Source: Priapulus caudatus (lineage: Eukaryota > Priapulida > Priapulimorpha > Priapulimorphida > Priapulidae). From it: a DNA stretch of 59,056 nucleotides. Positions 45,575 through 56,833 of this stretch are shown in pieces; positions within the stretch are counted from its first letter, which is position 1; each line of letters starts with the position of its first letter. Made by a program: the position numbers and the translations under genes. The notes under the pieces were generated by a model that saw only the letters and a list, made by a program, of their open reading frames with translations, did no database searches and was not told where the DNA came from. The stretch is taken from positions 101,725 through 160,780 of the forward strand of contig NW_014577720.1 of the NCBI RefSeq assembly GCF_000485595.1, written 5' to 3'.

Positions 45575-46072
45575 CTACCAACACCATTTCATGCAGTAAT
45601 AGCTACTGTAGCTACAGTCAGGACAGTAAATAATGTTTACTTCCTCTGTCTGGCACATGCAGCAAATGAGTGTTGCTGGCGCTTGACCGTCCAAGTGTGT
45701 TAGTTTGAGGTCGTCTCTGATTTCTTTCCAAGATTGGTCTCTCCTGCGCCTACTTTCCATGTACTTGTTCAGTACTGGTTGCTCTGCAAATATTTTATTG
45801 ATAATTTACATATTATAAGACTTCTTTCTGTTACCATTTAATAGTAACTGTGCAGTTAAAAGTAATATACCTTCACAATAATTACTGGATGCAACTCCTT
45901 CATCGGCATCACTTCCCACATCTGTAGAACAGAAGTGAGGTAAGGCTTGCGATGGATTTACAAATGGGTGACCAGTCCATGGTGTTGCTTTAGATTTGAC
46001 GAGTTTTCCTCTTCTGCTGCCAGCAGTATACACGCGAACAGTATGTTTGAGAGGTTTCGACAACTTTGGCAT
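45575..46072 (-). pseudogene. KDZ/CxC-like transposon protein, N-terminal exons
   Basis: Exon 1 (46072-45871) reads MPKLSKPLKHTVRVYTAGSR and ends at a GTATAT donor. Exon 2 (45783-45575) opens after ATTTGCAG with EQPVLNKYMESRRRRDQSWK and contains LICCMCQTEEVNIIYCPDCS then YYCMKWCW. The CxxC...CPxC...YYC cluster resembles the CxC zinc domain at the N-terminus of Kyakuja-Dileera-Zisupton transposases. No catalytic domain follows; the frame ends just after the cluster. The family is moderately sure. Confidence 0.5.
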
Positions 46073-46170
46073 TATCACCTGTTTGAAACAAAAGAACAAT
46101 TTTATTTTAGTACAGCGGAAGACTTGTGTAAAAGCAATTTATTTTCTTACATCAGTTCAGTGTAGGGCAG

Positions 46171-46772
46171 TTCCGTAAAGTCGGATGTACATTTCGGACA
46201 CTTTCAAGGCCTGGATTTTTATTGTCAATGGGGGCATCTATGAATCTAAGTGTGCATGATGTGTAAAGGTACTAGTACTATAAACTCACTTATTATTAGA
46301 GTGGCACCCTGTTGGGGGTAATGTGTCAAAAATACCATGGTGTCGGACGTACGCGCACGAAATGACTTTTTCAGACTTAAAGATTCATGTTCAAAACTCT
46401 GTGATGTGTGAGGGCTTACGGTAAAACTGATACCAGTTTTGATTGTATGAAGGATTGAGCTTTATAACATATACCAGCATTATGTATGAATCTGTTCTGA
46501 AAGTTGTGTAAATCATCGAAGTATGTCGGTGTCGGACGTACATTCTACGGTGTTGGACGTACCCGTGTGAAATAATCAGATAGTACGTCCGACACCAATC
46601 CTGCAATCTGTATTTTATGAAGTACAAAGAATATGCAAGTAATGATTCATATTTCAGACACATGAGGTAATACTCCATACAGACATATTTGTTGAACAAT
46701 CACAGTAATTTATTATCTTTATTTTAACCAAGTGCACAAAATTGAGAAAATCAGAAATGTACGTCCAACACC
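46171..46772. repeat. Cluster of a 14-mer GGTGTCGGACGTAC in both orientations
   Basis: Occurrences: 46339-46352 and 46528-46541 (exact), 46549-46562 (one change), 46583-46596 (exact, inverted), 46759-46772 (inverted, one change), plus a partial AGTCGGATGTAC at 46179-46190. Direct copies lie on the left and inverted copies on the right. There is no coding region across the cluster. Confidence 0.85.
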
Positions 46773-47192
46773 AAAATGGAATTTTTTATTTCGCGGAAAA
46801 ATTGATCACATTTTCCATTTATCAAATGCATTTGTACCCATAACCAATTGAATACATTCAAAAGCAATGATGAACTCTTCTATTTGGAAAGAATTTCATT
46901 GTTGGAAAGAATTTCATTGTTACTTTTTTTTCAAATGTACATTGATGTAAATACAACAGAAAAAGCCCACAATTTGGGAAATTTACGTGCATTATCAAAG
47001 ATTAACGATGATCAAAAACATCATGGAACAAGGGAACAGTATAATTTGATATCAAGCCAACTTCCAAATCTGAATTAAAGGATTTGAGAGCTCAAAATTA
47101 AAAATAAAACTTGAAAGCTTTCTTGTGTTAATGCCAAAATAAAACAATAAGACCAAAAGCTAAACGCCAAATCTCAATCACACGATGAAGAC

Positions 47193-48750
47193 CTAGATAC
47201 TAATGCTAGCATCAAATACAAAGCGACCTCTACTGCCTGATGGCACAGGGGGTGATATGTTCTGGACAACATTTCTTTTGAAATAGAATACTTCATCTGG
47301 CGTATCTGGCCATTTCCACTCAGTTGGGCCAGATTTGTGCATGACTTTCACTTTCAGCTTGGGTTCATCTTTCACTATATTTGTGATTTCTCTGGGATAC
47401 ATTGCATTGCAATACTGCACAACAAGCCAATTACCTATCTGGTACTTGTCCTCCACATCTGAATCAGGAGAGATCTCCACTTCGTCTTGGTCTTCAAAGT
47501 TTTCTTCACCTGAATCTGAGTCACCAGTCTTCAACCAACTCATCATCATCATCACTATGATCACTCAACATAGCTGTAATTGGTACCTTCACTTTCTGAA
47601 TGGCATCTGAGGTATCTCCTACCAGCAGGGAGAATCCATCATGTAGCATAACAAAGTGCAATTTGTGTGTGTTTGGAACTCGTATGGCATCTTTCCATCT
47701 TTCTTCCAGTAGACCCTTGTTCTGTTGGATGGAGGTGGCATCAATGTAGGAAAGATGAATTCCCGAGTCTCTGCCCGCAAGCTCATAAATTCCAGCTGGG
47801 TTGTTGCTTGTCCTTTCCGCTGCTGACGTAGCGCCATACAGACTCTTGACGTTCCTCCCAGGCCGTCAACAACACCTTCCCGTGGGATGGAAGTTGCAAA
47901 AAGTGCCAGCACAACCTACACAATTCTTGCTCCCATGATGAAGGTTGGAAAACAGATAGGCGCTCTTTAAACTGGCTATTGTGCCCCCATTCAGAGAATA
48001 TGTTTTTTTGACAGGTGTTTTGGGATTTTTGTTAGAGCTCTGTGGAGATATGAGTCATGAAAGCATGTACACTGACTTTAGTGTGCTGCAATTCGTCTGA
48101 TACGATCACTATGTTCTCATTAATTCCTGGACTGATCCATGCATGAGCAGTAAAGATTGTTGCTTGCTTGTGGCACCAGTGCCCCGACTGGATTTCATTT
48201 TGGCGTACCAAAGAAGCGTTCTCAGAAAAGTCCACTTGTACCAGGACATTGACACCATCTACGGAATTCTTCAGCTTATCAAAGTGGGAAGCTTCGCTTG
48301 GGATTTTAGCTCAGCAAATACGTCTTTCACTGTAGCCAGGATTTCTACTTTTTCTACCCTGGCACTATCGTTTTGCCATTGTTGGTACTTGATGACGTCA
48401 TCTGCATGTTCCTGATTGGGTGCAAACGGGTAGATTTTGTCCTTGCAATCAGAACACTCCATGGTCATGCACTCCTTACACCCAGTGTCACACACTATTT
48501 GTTCAGTAAAGGACGAGACATCAATTGGTAAACTTTTGTGCTCATGAAGGACAGCCAACAGAAGTCGCAAGTTCTCATGATAGGTGCATACACAGACGTT
48601 GTGGGGAATTTCATCATACAGCTTCACATATTTCGGCCGGAGCTCACAGAATTTCCTCAGACTGATACTGTCTCCGTGTTCTTTGCTGAAGAGGGTGTAT
48701 GCCTCTCGGAGAGACATCGTCAAGTACCTTGCTTGGTGAATAACTTTCAC
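47193..48750 (-). pseudogene. DDE-type transposase of an unnamed invertebrate family, decayed
   Basis: Segment 48750-48271 reads ISLRKFCELRPKYVKLYDEI, NVCVCTYHENLRLLLAVLHE and CDTGCKECMTMECSDCKDKI. Segment 48235-48032 reads MDFSENASLVRQNEIQSGHW and AHAWISPGINENIVIVSDEL. Segment 47912-47619 reads FATSIPREGVVDGLGGTSRV. Segment 47564-47193 reads YQIGNWLVVQYCNAMYPREI and TEWKWPDTPDEVFYFKRNVV with NISPPVPSGSRGRFVF. This is the order of a multicopy animal protein with a DFSENAS (first Asp) and a DGxGGT motif, probably a transposase. At least three frame changes occur between segments. Its C-terminal module is related to that at 3.9-4.2 kb. Confidence 0.65.
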
Positions 48751-48759
48751 TTTCTACTC

Positions 48760-50913
48760 TTTCTCATTTCTCATTCGGATAATCACACGACGAATCAAGA
48801 GATGCGTGTACGTCAAATGCAGAAACTGTAACATTGATAACACATCTAATATGTAGATAGTAACTAAAAATTATTCTTTTTAGAGAAAATACATACTGTA
48901 AGCCATAAAGTGAACGAAGTGGCGGCATTGAACCTCCATTTTTAGCGAAAAATATTAGCCTTCATGCAGGCATATTTTCGCATGCACCCAGCGCGTTGAA
49001 AACTTTTCGCACGCAGTCGGCGTGTTGAAAAATATTTTTTTCTCAACGCAATAGCGTTGCTATATTGCGATCTTTTTAACGCTGTCGGCGTGCGAAAAGA
49101 TACGAATCGGGTGTGCACACTTACATCCTACATACACACACACGCGCGTGCACACACACACATACACCTGTCTCTCATCCTGGCAATTAGACAATCCAAC
49201 ATTACCCAAAATTGCTCGTACCCTTACTATAGTATACTAATACAATATCTCTTTCACTGAACACTAATACACTCATACACCAAAATACAGTTTGAACAAA
49301 AATCCATATGTCCACTCGTATACAACATCGATGGAATACACAGCCCTTTGAAATCATCCCACTGACCACTCTGATGTAATCCATCTGCTTGACCCGAATT
49401 GCCAAGCCACCATGATCTAAACTGTTCATTGCTTAACATACCGAAAAAAATAACACACGTCTCCCTTGCAATACCCCACAACACAACACCTTGAAATACA
49501 AAAATACGAAATAAATACAATGGAAGAAAATAGATATCATAACATCACTGGAAAAAAAATCCCCAGGTGTACGTAGCTCCATTCACAACGAATATCACTA
49601 ATGACCATATGTCTTCAATGTATGTGTGGCCACACATATATGGAAGCCCAGGTCATTCGTAATACCCCTCCTCAAGATCCTTAAACAACCCTGCCATTAT
49701 ATATGTATGATTACCCCCAAAATTCATATCTTGCTCAATCTATATTCACTATTATCCCCGATGCTAGAACCTTCTTGCTTATATGCTATAAGCAAAGGTG
49801 AATCACAATATTAAGAAATGATAAAAATTAGCAGACTGCACCACAATATTTACAATCCGTTTATAATATGGGTACCCATACTCAATCATTCCCATATATG
49901 CTATCGATATGTAACAACAACAAACACTGTTCACTCATTTACTGTATTAGCATGCCTATTATATGTCATAACAACATGTTCCTAACTAAATATACTCTGC
50001 CGTATTCAGCGTCACATTTTTCCCAAAATAACTAATCATCTGTGCTTGCCATTATCGCGTTGCCAGCCTTCTATAGTATCCAACTATACACCTGTGCCTA
50101 ACTATATATCATACGATTATCTACTGTGCCTTCATTATGGCGTGACTGAACGAATCCTTATATCGTTCAGGTACGCCCTAGTATCTTAGGGTGCTTACAC
50201 ATCGAGCGTATCTATATCGCGTGCTCTCTGACATGTTATGTGGAGGATTCCCAGCGTATATATTCTGCCACAGAAATCCCCCGTAGTCCTTCTCTCGGAC
50301 CGTGTACGCGACTTGTCTTTACAGAGACATAACTTTAGCCACGTAGGCTAACCACTTTCCCATGCGTTAAACGTGATGCGTGACGTTCGCGTAGGGCCCT
50401 CTTTGCCCTTTATTACCTGCGTGCCACGGCTATCTATCTTAACCCATGTAACGCTCTCTATACCTTATGGACCCTATAACGTGTCTATTGTGGCACACAC
50501 CGTCCGCGCTCTACTTACATAAATATGCAACAGGCAATATCGTCAGTATATTTAGCAGTCAGGTGACAGTAAACAGCGTTAGCACAGCGAAATTTATACT
50601 AGGAAAAATGCATCACTTACCACGACATTATATCTTCCTCTTCTTTCTTCTAGCTTCTTCTCTCGGCTTTCGTGGCTTTCACAGCATCTGTCTGTTTCGG
50701 CGTCTCAGCATTGCCTTCTTTCCTTCCGTTTCTCCCTTTCTCTCTCTTCCTCCGTCTCTCTTGCTCTCTCGTCCGCTCTCCGTTTCTCTCTCTCCAGTCT
50801 TTTTGCCAGCGGTGTTCCCAGCGATTTCTCCGGTGTCTTCTTCCTTCTCCATCTTCCTTGCGTAATATCTTCCGTGGCTCCGTGGCTCGTGAATCGTTTG
50901 TAGTGGTAGCATC
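48760..50913. other. Non-coding stretch
   Basis: No supported gene. It includes CA/CACG-rich sequence (49130-49170), an AT-rich block (49250-50460), and a strongly polypyrimidine block (50636-50855) in which both strands are open for ~90-130 codons of low complexity. These frames I do not consider genes. Confidence 0.55.
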
Positions 50914-51215
50914 CAGGGATCGAAATTAATTTTTTTACCCACTTCCATTTTTTTGCAAGTTCATATATTTTCAACTCGCAAAATTCTGTCCTACTTGCAT
51001 TTTCTTCTTGAGGTGTAAAAAGTCATTAAAACGACATTATAAGACATTATGAACGAATGTTTTATTTTACTCGATATTGTATACATATATGACAAAGAAT
51101 TATAATAGAATATAAGAGAACAATTATTTCTTATAACTATGATTTAAATCACACAGTGCGCTCTATGAAAATTTTCAAAAACAAAAGTTTGGTTTATTAA
51201 AGTTTTTTCTGTTTC

Positions 51216-51430
51216 CGCTGCTCTGCTCTGTACTAGCTGCTCTGCTCTGCTCTAGCTACTCTGCTCTAACTGCTCTGTACTACTGCCCTCGCTCTGCTGC
51301 TGCTACTCTGCTCTAAGTGCTGCTCTGCTCTAACTGCTCTAACTGCTCTTACTATCTCTCTGCTCTGCTCTACTGCTCTGCTGCAGCTGCACTGTCTGCT
51401 CTAGTTGCTCTGCCCTACTGCTCTCTGCCC
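51216..51430. repeat. GCTCT(G/A)CT minisatellite
   Basis: Irregular tandem CTGCTCTGCTCTAACTGCTCT units run over ~215 bases inside the 3' end of the hAT element. Confidence 0.9.
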
Positions 51431-51630
51431 ATACGGTTGAATTTGTGGCCTCCTCTTTTTCTCTGGCCAGATAGCCACCATCTTCCTACAGCTGGCTTTG
51501 GATGAAGTCATGGAGACTTGGGCCATTAAAGTAATCCTAACAGCTGTCTAGTGTTTCCGGATTAGCCTACACCTCCAGTCACTTTTAACCGCTCTTCATG
51601 AGTAGAGAAGGCTCTTTCATGAAGCGTTAC

Positions 51631-53860
51631 TTAAAGGATACATACTGTGGAAAGATGGATTGAGTTCAAGATGTTGGCGTAATCATTCCTCCCAGAGTCT
51701 TCTTGACTAACCCTCTGCCAGATGGAGAGAGGCTGAACTGTCCTGAAGTGATGATTTCTAGACACATAAAGCTTCAGGTCATTCCACTCAGTATGGGCAC
51801 TGTCTATGTTCACATCCTGCATTGTCCAATAGGACTGTGAAGTGTTCATGAAAAACATTCAGCCATCATGACCATACTGTAACAGAGCTTCAGTGTGTAG
51901 TATCGGGCCAATTTTTATGGTCAAACACATGACAGGATACATACATAGGGTCTTCATGAATGTTTTCCAGTCTACACTTTATGCAGTCAATGATACTTAG
52001 CACAATTTGTTGGCTCTCACCTGTATTGGTTTGAAATTGAACTGCAGGTGGGACAGGACAATTTTTTAGTGTGTGTTCTTTGTACTGGTCACCTTGCAAC
52101 TCGTTTTCAAATCTTGTAAGATTCTCACCCTTGTTATCATACATTGCTCTGAGAACAACTTGAGCACTCTGTACTTTTGTCACAGCACTAGATACAGTGA
52201 TATCTTCCCTTTGAAATAGCAAAGATATTTTTGCAACTTCATTCAATGTGTCTTTCATGAAATGCAAATACCATACAAACTTGTACTGCAAAACCTTGGT
52301 TAGTATACCCTTTGTTTTTGCTCTGTCTTCAGCTTTGTTGCTGTTGTCTTCACAGTAGTTCATCATATGCATTACTATTATTTTCAGTTTTTAATCAGCT
52401 TTGATATAGCCGTAATTTATGATCAACCCATCTCGTACCGTTGGCTTTTCTGGTTTCAGAAACATTTCTTCAATAAGTTCAGCTATGTTACCAGCTTCCT
52501 TATTTCTCTTAGCTGATCCTTTATAGAAATAGTATACAGAGGTCAACACTTCTGTTACAGTGTCCATATATGTACCCTTGAAGTTATCTTTTATTGCCAG
52601 TTCAAGTCTGTGAGCTAAGCAGTGGACGGCTAGGATCCAGTCTGCTTGTCCTTTCCTCTTGAGAAGCTGTATTACCCCTTTTCGTTTCCCCATCATTACA
52701 CTCGCTCCATCCGAGCAAAACCCAACTGTTTTCTGCTTATATTTGGGGCATGCCATACTCGGCAAAGCTTTGTCTATTGCAGCTAGGATGCCATTAGCTT
52801 TTGTATTTTCTGGTTCTTCCAGCTTTAAAAATTTTATTGTGGGGTAATAATTGTCTAATACCCGGACCATGATCATTTCCTTCTCCTTTTCGGACCTATC
52901 AGTTGACCCATCACTGTAAATACTTATGAAATCTGAGCTTTGTAACACTTTTCAATTCATCAAAAATGGTTCCCGAGATTTGACTAATAAATTCTTTAGC
53001 AGCTTTATCATTATGATAGGTTTCACCCAAAGATAAACCGTTTAGATTTTGTAGTGCTAGTAAATCCTCAAAGTCACTGAAGGGACGTTCAGATTTGGCA
53101 ATGTAATAAGCTGTACGAAACAGTTTGTCCATCTTGATCATAGTATTTTCATCCATCTTCTGGAATCCCTCTTCGATAGGTGTAGGCGTATTGTTTGCCA
53201 GTTTCTCCTGAGCACTCCGGATGCTTAGTGCTCGCTGGTGACAGCAGACTCTTTTATGAAACTTTACCGATTCTTTCTTTACAGAAGAACACCCAGTTAC
53301 AAAACTGAAAAATATGAAATAATGAAACTGTTACACCAATTTTTTTTAAATTATTCATTGTCTAAAAAAATTATTGCAAAAAAATCTTTGACTTTGTTAT
53401 AAAAATAATGTTTCAGGAAGAAGGCTTTATTTCATTTGCTGTACACAGTAGTGTTGTAATTGTGAATGATACAACATAAGTTAGTCAACTTTCTTCTAAA
53501 CTCACTCAGTATAGCATAAAAAAATTGAAGTTTGAAAATTAAAAGAAATACAAAAAGAAGTGAAACTTACTGTTGATGTACGCTCAACCGCATATTCTCT
53601 GCACAACTTGCACCAAATCTCCCACACGTGGTCTTGCTGAAGCTTAAACCCCAACGTAATGTTCAAATCTTTCTGCCACTTGTTCACTGTTTTTACTGTC
53701 GACTTAGGTTTGGCTTTTCTCACTTTTGATTGACTCGTTGTTGCTTGAGAATCATCCAAGTCTTCATCAGGCTCACCAATCTTTCGCTTCTGACTTGGTT
53801 GAACAAGATTCTTCTTGAAAAACAAAGTTATTTTTGACGCCATCATTGACTGCCGTGCAT
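51631..53860 (-). pseudogene. hAT transposase, KIAA1586/ZNF862-like, decayed
   Basis: The first exon (from ~53845, MASKITLFFKKNLVQPSQKR) carries KWQKDLNITLGFKLQQDHVW and CKLCREYA, a BED/TTF-type finger start. After an intron, 53156-52911 reads RTAYYIAKSERPFSDFEDLL. Then 52948-52391 carries DFISIYSDGSTDRSEKEKEM (catalytic Asp), VGFCSDGASVMMGKRKGV and LAVHCLAHRLELAIKDNFKG, diagnostic of the family. Segment 52372-51890 continues the helical insertion domain, and 51858-51631 has a hATC-like WQRVSQEDSGRNDYANILNS. Breaks occur at ~52930, ~52385 and ~51880. It is flanked by CAGGG inverted repeats, so this is the element's own transposase. It is inactive as read. Confidence 0.8.
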
Positions 53861-54545
53861 CGACGTTGCCATGACGAATTATGCACAGGCGGATTTTGAT
53901 AACAAAAGGGATACATTTAAAAATGATATGCTTTTTATTATCTCGGCGATGCAAATAAAATAAAATTATCCACATCGTTTCTTTTAAGTCTTTTGCATAT
54001 TATTATTTATATTGTTGTGTTTTTCTCTTCTCTTCCGTATCGTTCTGCTGTTCGTCGTCGTAGTTCAAAGCTGCCTGTCACGAAAAGTTCAAGGACAAAA
54101 CAAGCAGGCCAAAGAATAAGCAGAGCGCCAATTTCTACTGCCTGCTCATAGACTGTTCCTGCTCCTCGGCTGCAAGCTGCCACGCCTCTGTTTCACCGTG
54201 TTATCGTGCGCCGCCCCCATCTTTTCACCCACGTGATTCTCTAGCTGCTAGCAAAGATCGCATATAAGATGATTGCTGCTAGTAATTCCAGTAATCCCGC
54301 TGCACTGGTCATTGCTACTCAGTGGTCGCGACTAGTGGCATATGCGCTGTATGGCAGCGTCGTGCGCTGCATGCAGATGCGTTGTACATAAACTTATGAG
54401 TTTGTAGAGACTAGAGGACTTACATCTCCATCCCTGCTTGCTACTCGGAAGCTCGCATTTTTATTCGAGTGCTTTGAATTTCAACTTGCATTTTCTAAAA
54501 TCAACTCGCATTTTGCGAGTATGCGAGTGTTAATTTCGAACCCTG

Positions 54546-55150
54546 GCACCCTGCGTTATGTCCGCAAACCCAGTTCGAACTGTCGACGGCATCAAAAATG
54601 TAGCGAGGAAGATGACGTTACCCGGTTCAAAGTAGATTTGTTGTAGCGGTGAATAAGGAAAACTCCAAAGTCCAAGCAGTTGTCTTTTGCAAACAGTATT
54701 ATATATTGTTTCTCAACCCACATGCGTGTGCACAGAGGCATGCATCTGCGTGACTCCGCCCACTCTCGTTCTCCCCTTTCAACCAAGAACCTTCCATTTA
54801 TACATTTCTAGCTAACAAAGGAATCAGTCGCGCGCGCGCGGACAACCACACCCGCTGCCCACATGCACAACAACTGACTCTCAACCGTTTCTCATCTCCA
54901 TCATCCATACTACATCAAACGCGCTGCCGCCGACTACCCATTATGCAACCACCGTCGCACATTTCCAATCCTCCAACTACTATTTGTAACATCTGCAAAC
55001 CACACTTTACACGTGCTTGCCCGACTGTGCTTGCTTGCCTGCTTGTTTTGTCTGCATGCTCCGGTCACTGCATTTCTGTACAGCAGGCCAGTGGCTCGTC
55101 AGGGAGGACACAAGTGTGGTCGTTGTCAGAATAATTTTAGTTAATAATAA
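54546..55150. other. Non-coding stretch
   Basis: No gene is recognised. A (CG)n tract lies at ~54829-54839. Confidence 0.55.
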
Positions 55151-55968
55151 TTAGCCTCCGTAATGAAAGGTTTGCTCATATGTGTGTGAGGAAGTAATCA
55201 AACACAGTATGTTTGTGTAATCTCTACTATCTGGATCAGGGCATCTTAGTGAGTTAAATAGAGGGTTCATATCTGGGCATACAACTTCTACTTTTGTCGT
55301 ACACTCCAGTCGATCTTGTTCACATGTGAATGGATCTTTTCCAAACGATGGATGGGCTGTCAGGGTTGCTGGCATGTCGTTGTTATACATCACTGCTGTC
55401 TCCTCAGCACAGGGAAACTGAGTTGCGGGAACTGGAGAAGTAGCTCTATTCAAGCTGAGTTGATTTGGTATTCCTTTACCTATTAAAGAATAAAACAAAT
55501 TATTTACCTTTTCTATTTATTTGAGAAAGCTATTCAGCAATGATACTTGTGCAATGATTCTATGCATTGGTTATATGTAGCAATCACCTCATTCAATTTT
55601 GTCGAAGATTGGGAGCGAAACCTTCTAACATCCAGCTATACCATTACGATGGTATTATTGTACAATGCACAAACATAAGTTGTAAATAGTACTGCTGTTT
55701 TAGCTTATCATTTTTAGTGTGTATATACATAAGTAGATATGATCAATAGCAAAGAGTGCTCACCTGGGATGTGATGAGCATTCCATGAGTTAACAACTCT
55801 TCTGACACCTATTTCTGCCAGTTGCAAGGTAACGTTTGAAGTACAGTATTTGACCACCTCATCTTCAATGTCAACCTGTTCAGAATCTACTAGTTCAACC
55901 AGTGCTGCCTTAATGGGGTTATTCACGCGTTGATTTATCTCCGTCCACATCCTCTCAATCTTGTGATT
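55151..55968 (-). CDS. Integrase-family transposon protein, C-terminal exons
   Basis: Exon 55968-55764 opens after TTTTAG and reads NHKIERMWTEINQRVNNPIK, with VVNSWNAHHIP, ending at a GT donor. Exon 55479-55151 opens after TTTAATAG and completes the split Gly codon to give GKGIPNQLSLNRATS, continuing to a stop. HNxxIERxW...W..H.......G.PNQL is the C-terminal end of the same rve-type animal integrase family whose N-terminal part lies at 22.2 kb. The two exons join in phase and have no lesion. The catalytic core exons upstream are not recognised, so completeness is doubtful. Confidence 0.65.
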
Positions 55969-56833
55969 CTAAAACAGATCAGTAACAATAATTGTTTATT
56001 AACATGGCTGTCATGTGTTAAATCATAGATAATTCACAAACAAAATTATTGCAAAGTGACATAATATGAGATACCATTCTGTGGCTACATACACGTTATA
56101 TGAGCAAACAAAGTAAACTCTAAACTTCTGACATAATGGTAAACACTGCTCTTAGAAGAATGCACCCTTCAAGCAGAAAGCATAAAACAAAATGCATGAG
56201 GTTTTATACCCTTTTTGACTGGGTTTGCATATATGGTTGTCGGTGTTGGTTACAGCGCAAGTCTGCATTATCTGCAAAAAATGAAAGTGTCTTGAATGGA
56301 TATTAGATGAATCTATCTTGATCCTGAGACATACAATACTGTAAATTCAACAGCAACAAAACCCTGCATAATTCTTTACAGAACAAAGTCAAGTAAAATC
56401 ACATTGGTTGTTTCATTAATTTCTCCAATTTCTGAGAATTAAGTCAAAGTTACTTGCCCAAATTCTATTTTTAGTAACTGTGACTTACCTCAAACACACC
56501 GACCCCAAATGTGATAACAAGCTAGAGATCCTTACAATTAGCAACCTACGCGGGGAGTGTGCATGTACTAGAAATGTTTATGTATATGCACTGCAATTTT
56601 TTTATTCTTCATATTTTAATTTTAATTAACCCTATAAAAATCACTCCAATTATCACTCAGATGATAAGCTCAAAGAAAACAACCAATTTATCTTGACAGT
56701 TGCTTTGCCTACAGAAGAATTTGGGACAAGGGGATTTGACTGAATTTAAAAGATTGAATTGTTAAAATAAAACAAATGTAGTACAGAACTACACTAGTCA
56801 TAATGGCGAGGGGAGGGATGACCAATACTCTAC
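55969..56833. other. Non-coding stretch
   Basis: Mostly AT-rich. A possible short minus-strand exon at ~56215-56280 (NADLRCNQHRQPYMQTQSKR) is flanked by a plausible donor, but I cannot assign it. Confidence 0.45.

Larger units (their letters stand above)
50914..54545 (-). mobile_element. hAT-type DNA transposon with terminal inverted repeats, 3.6 kb
   Basis: The left end reads CAGGGATCGAAATTAA and the right end is its inverse complement with one change (TTAATTTCGAACCCTG). CAGGG termini are typical of hAT elements. Subterminal copies of CAACTCGCA/TGCGAG lie at both ends. The interior carries a minus-strand hAT transposase. The 8 bp on either side (50906-50913, 54546-54553) match at only four positions, so a target duplication is not evident. 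Confidence 0.7.

Noticed and set aside
50467-50974. Open frames on both strands over the polypyrimidine block
   Set aside because: Low-complexity Ser/Leu/Phe or Arg/Glu/Lys strings from simple sequence; no motif, no splice context.
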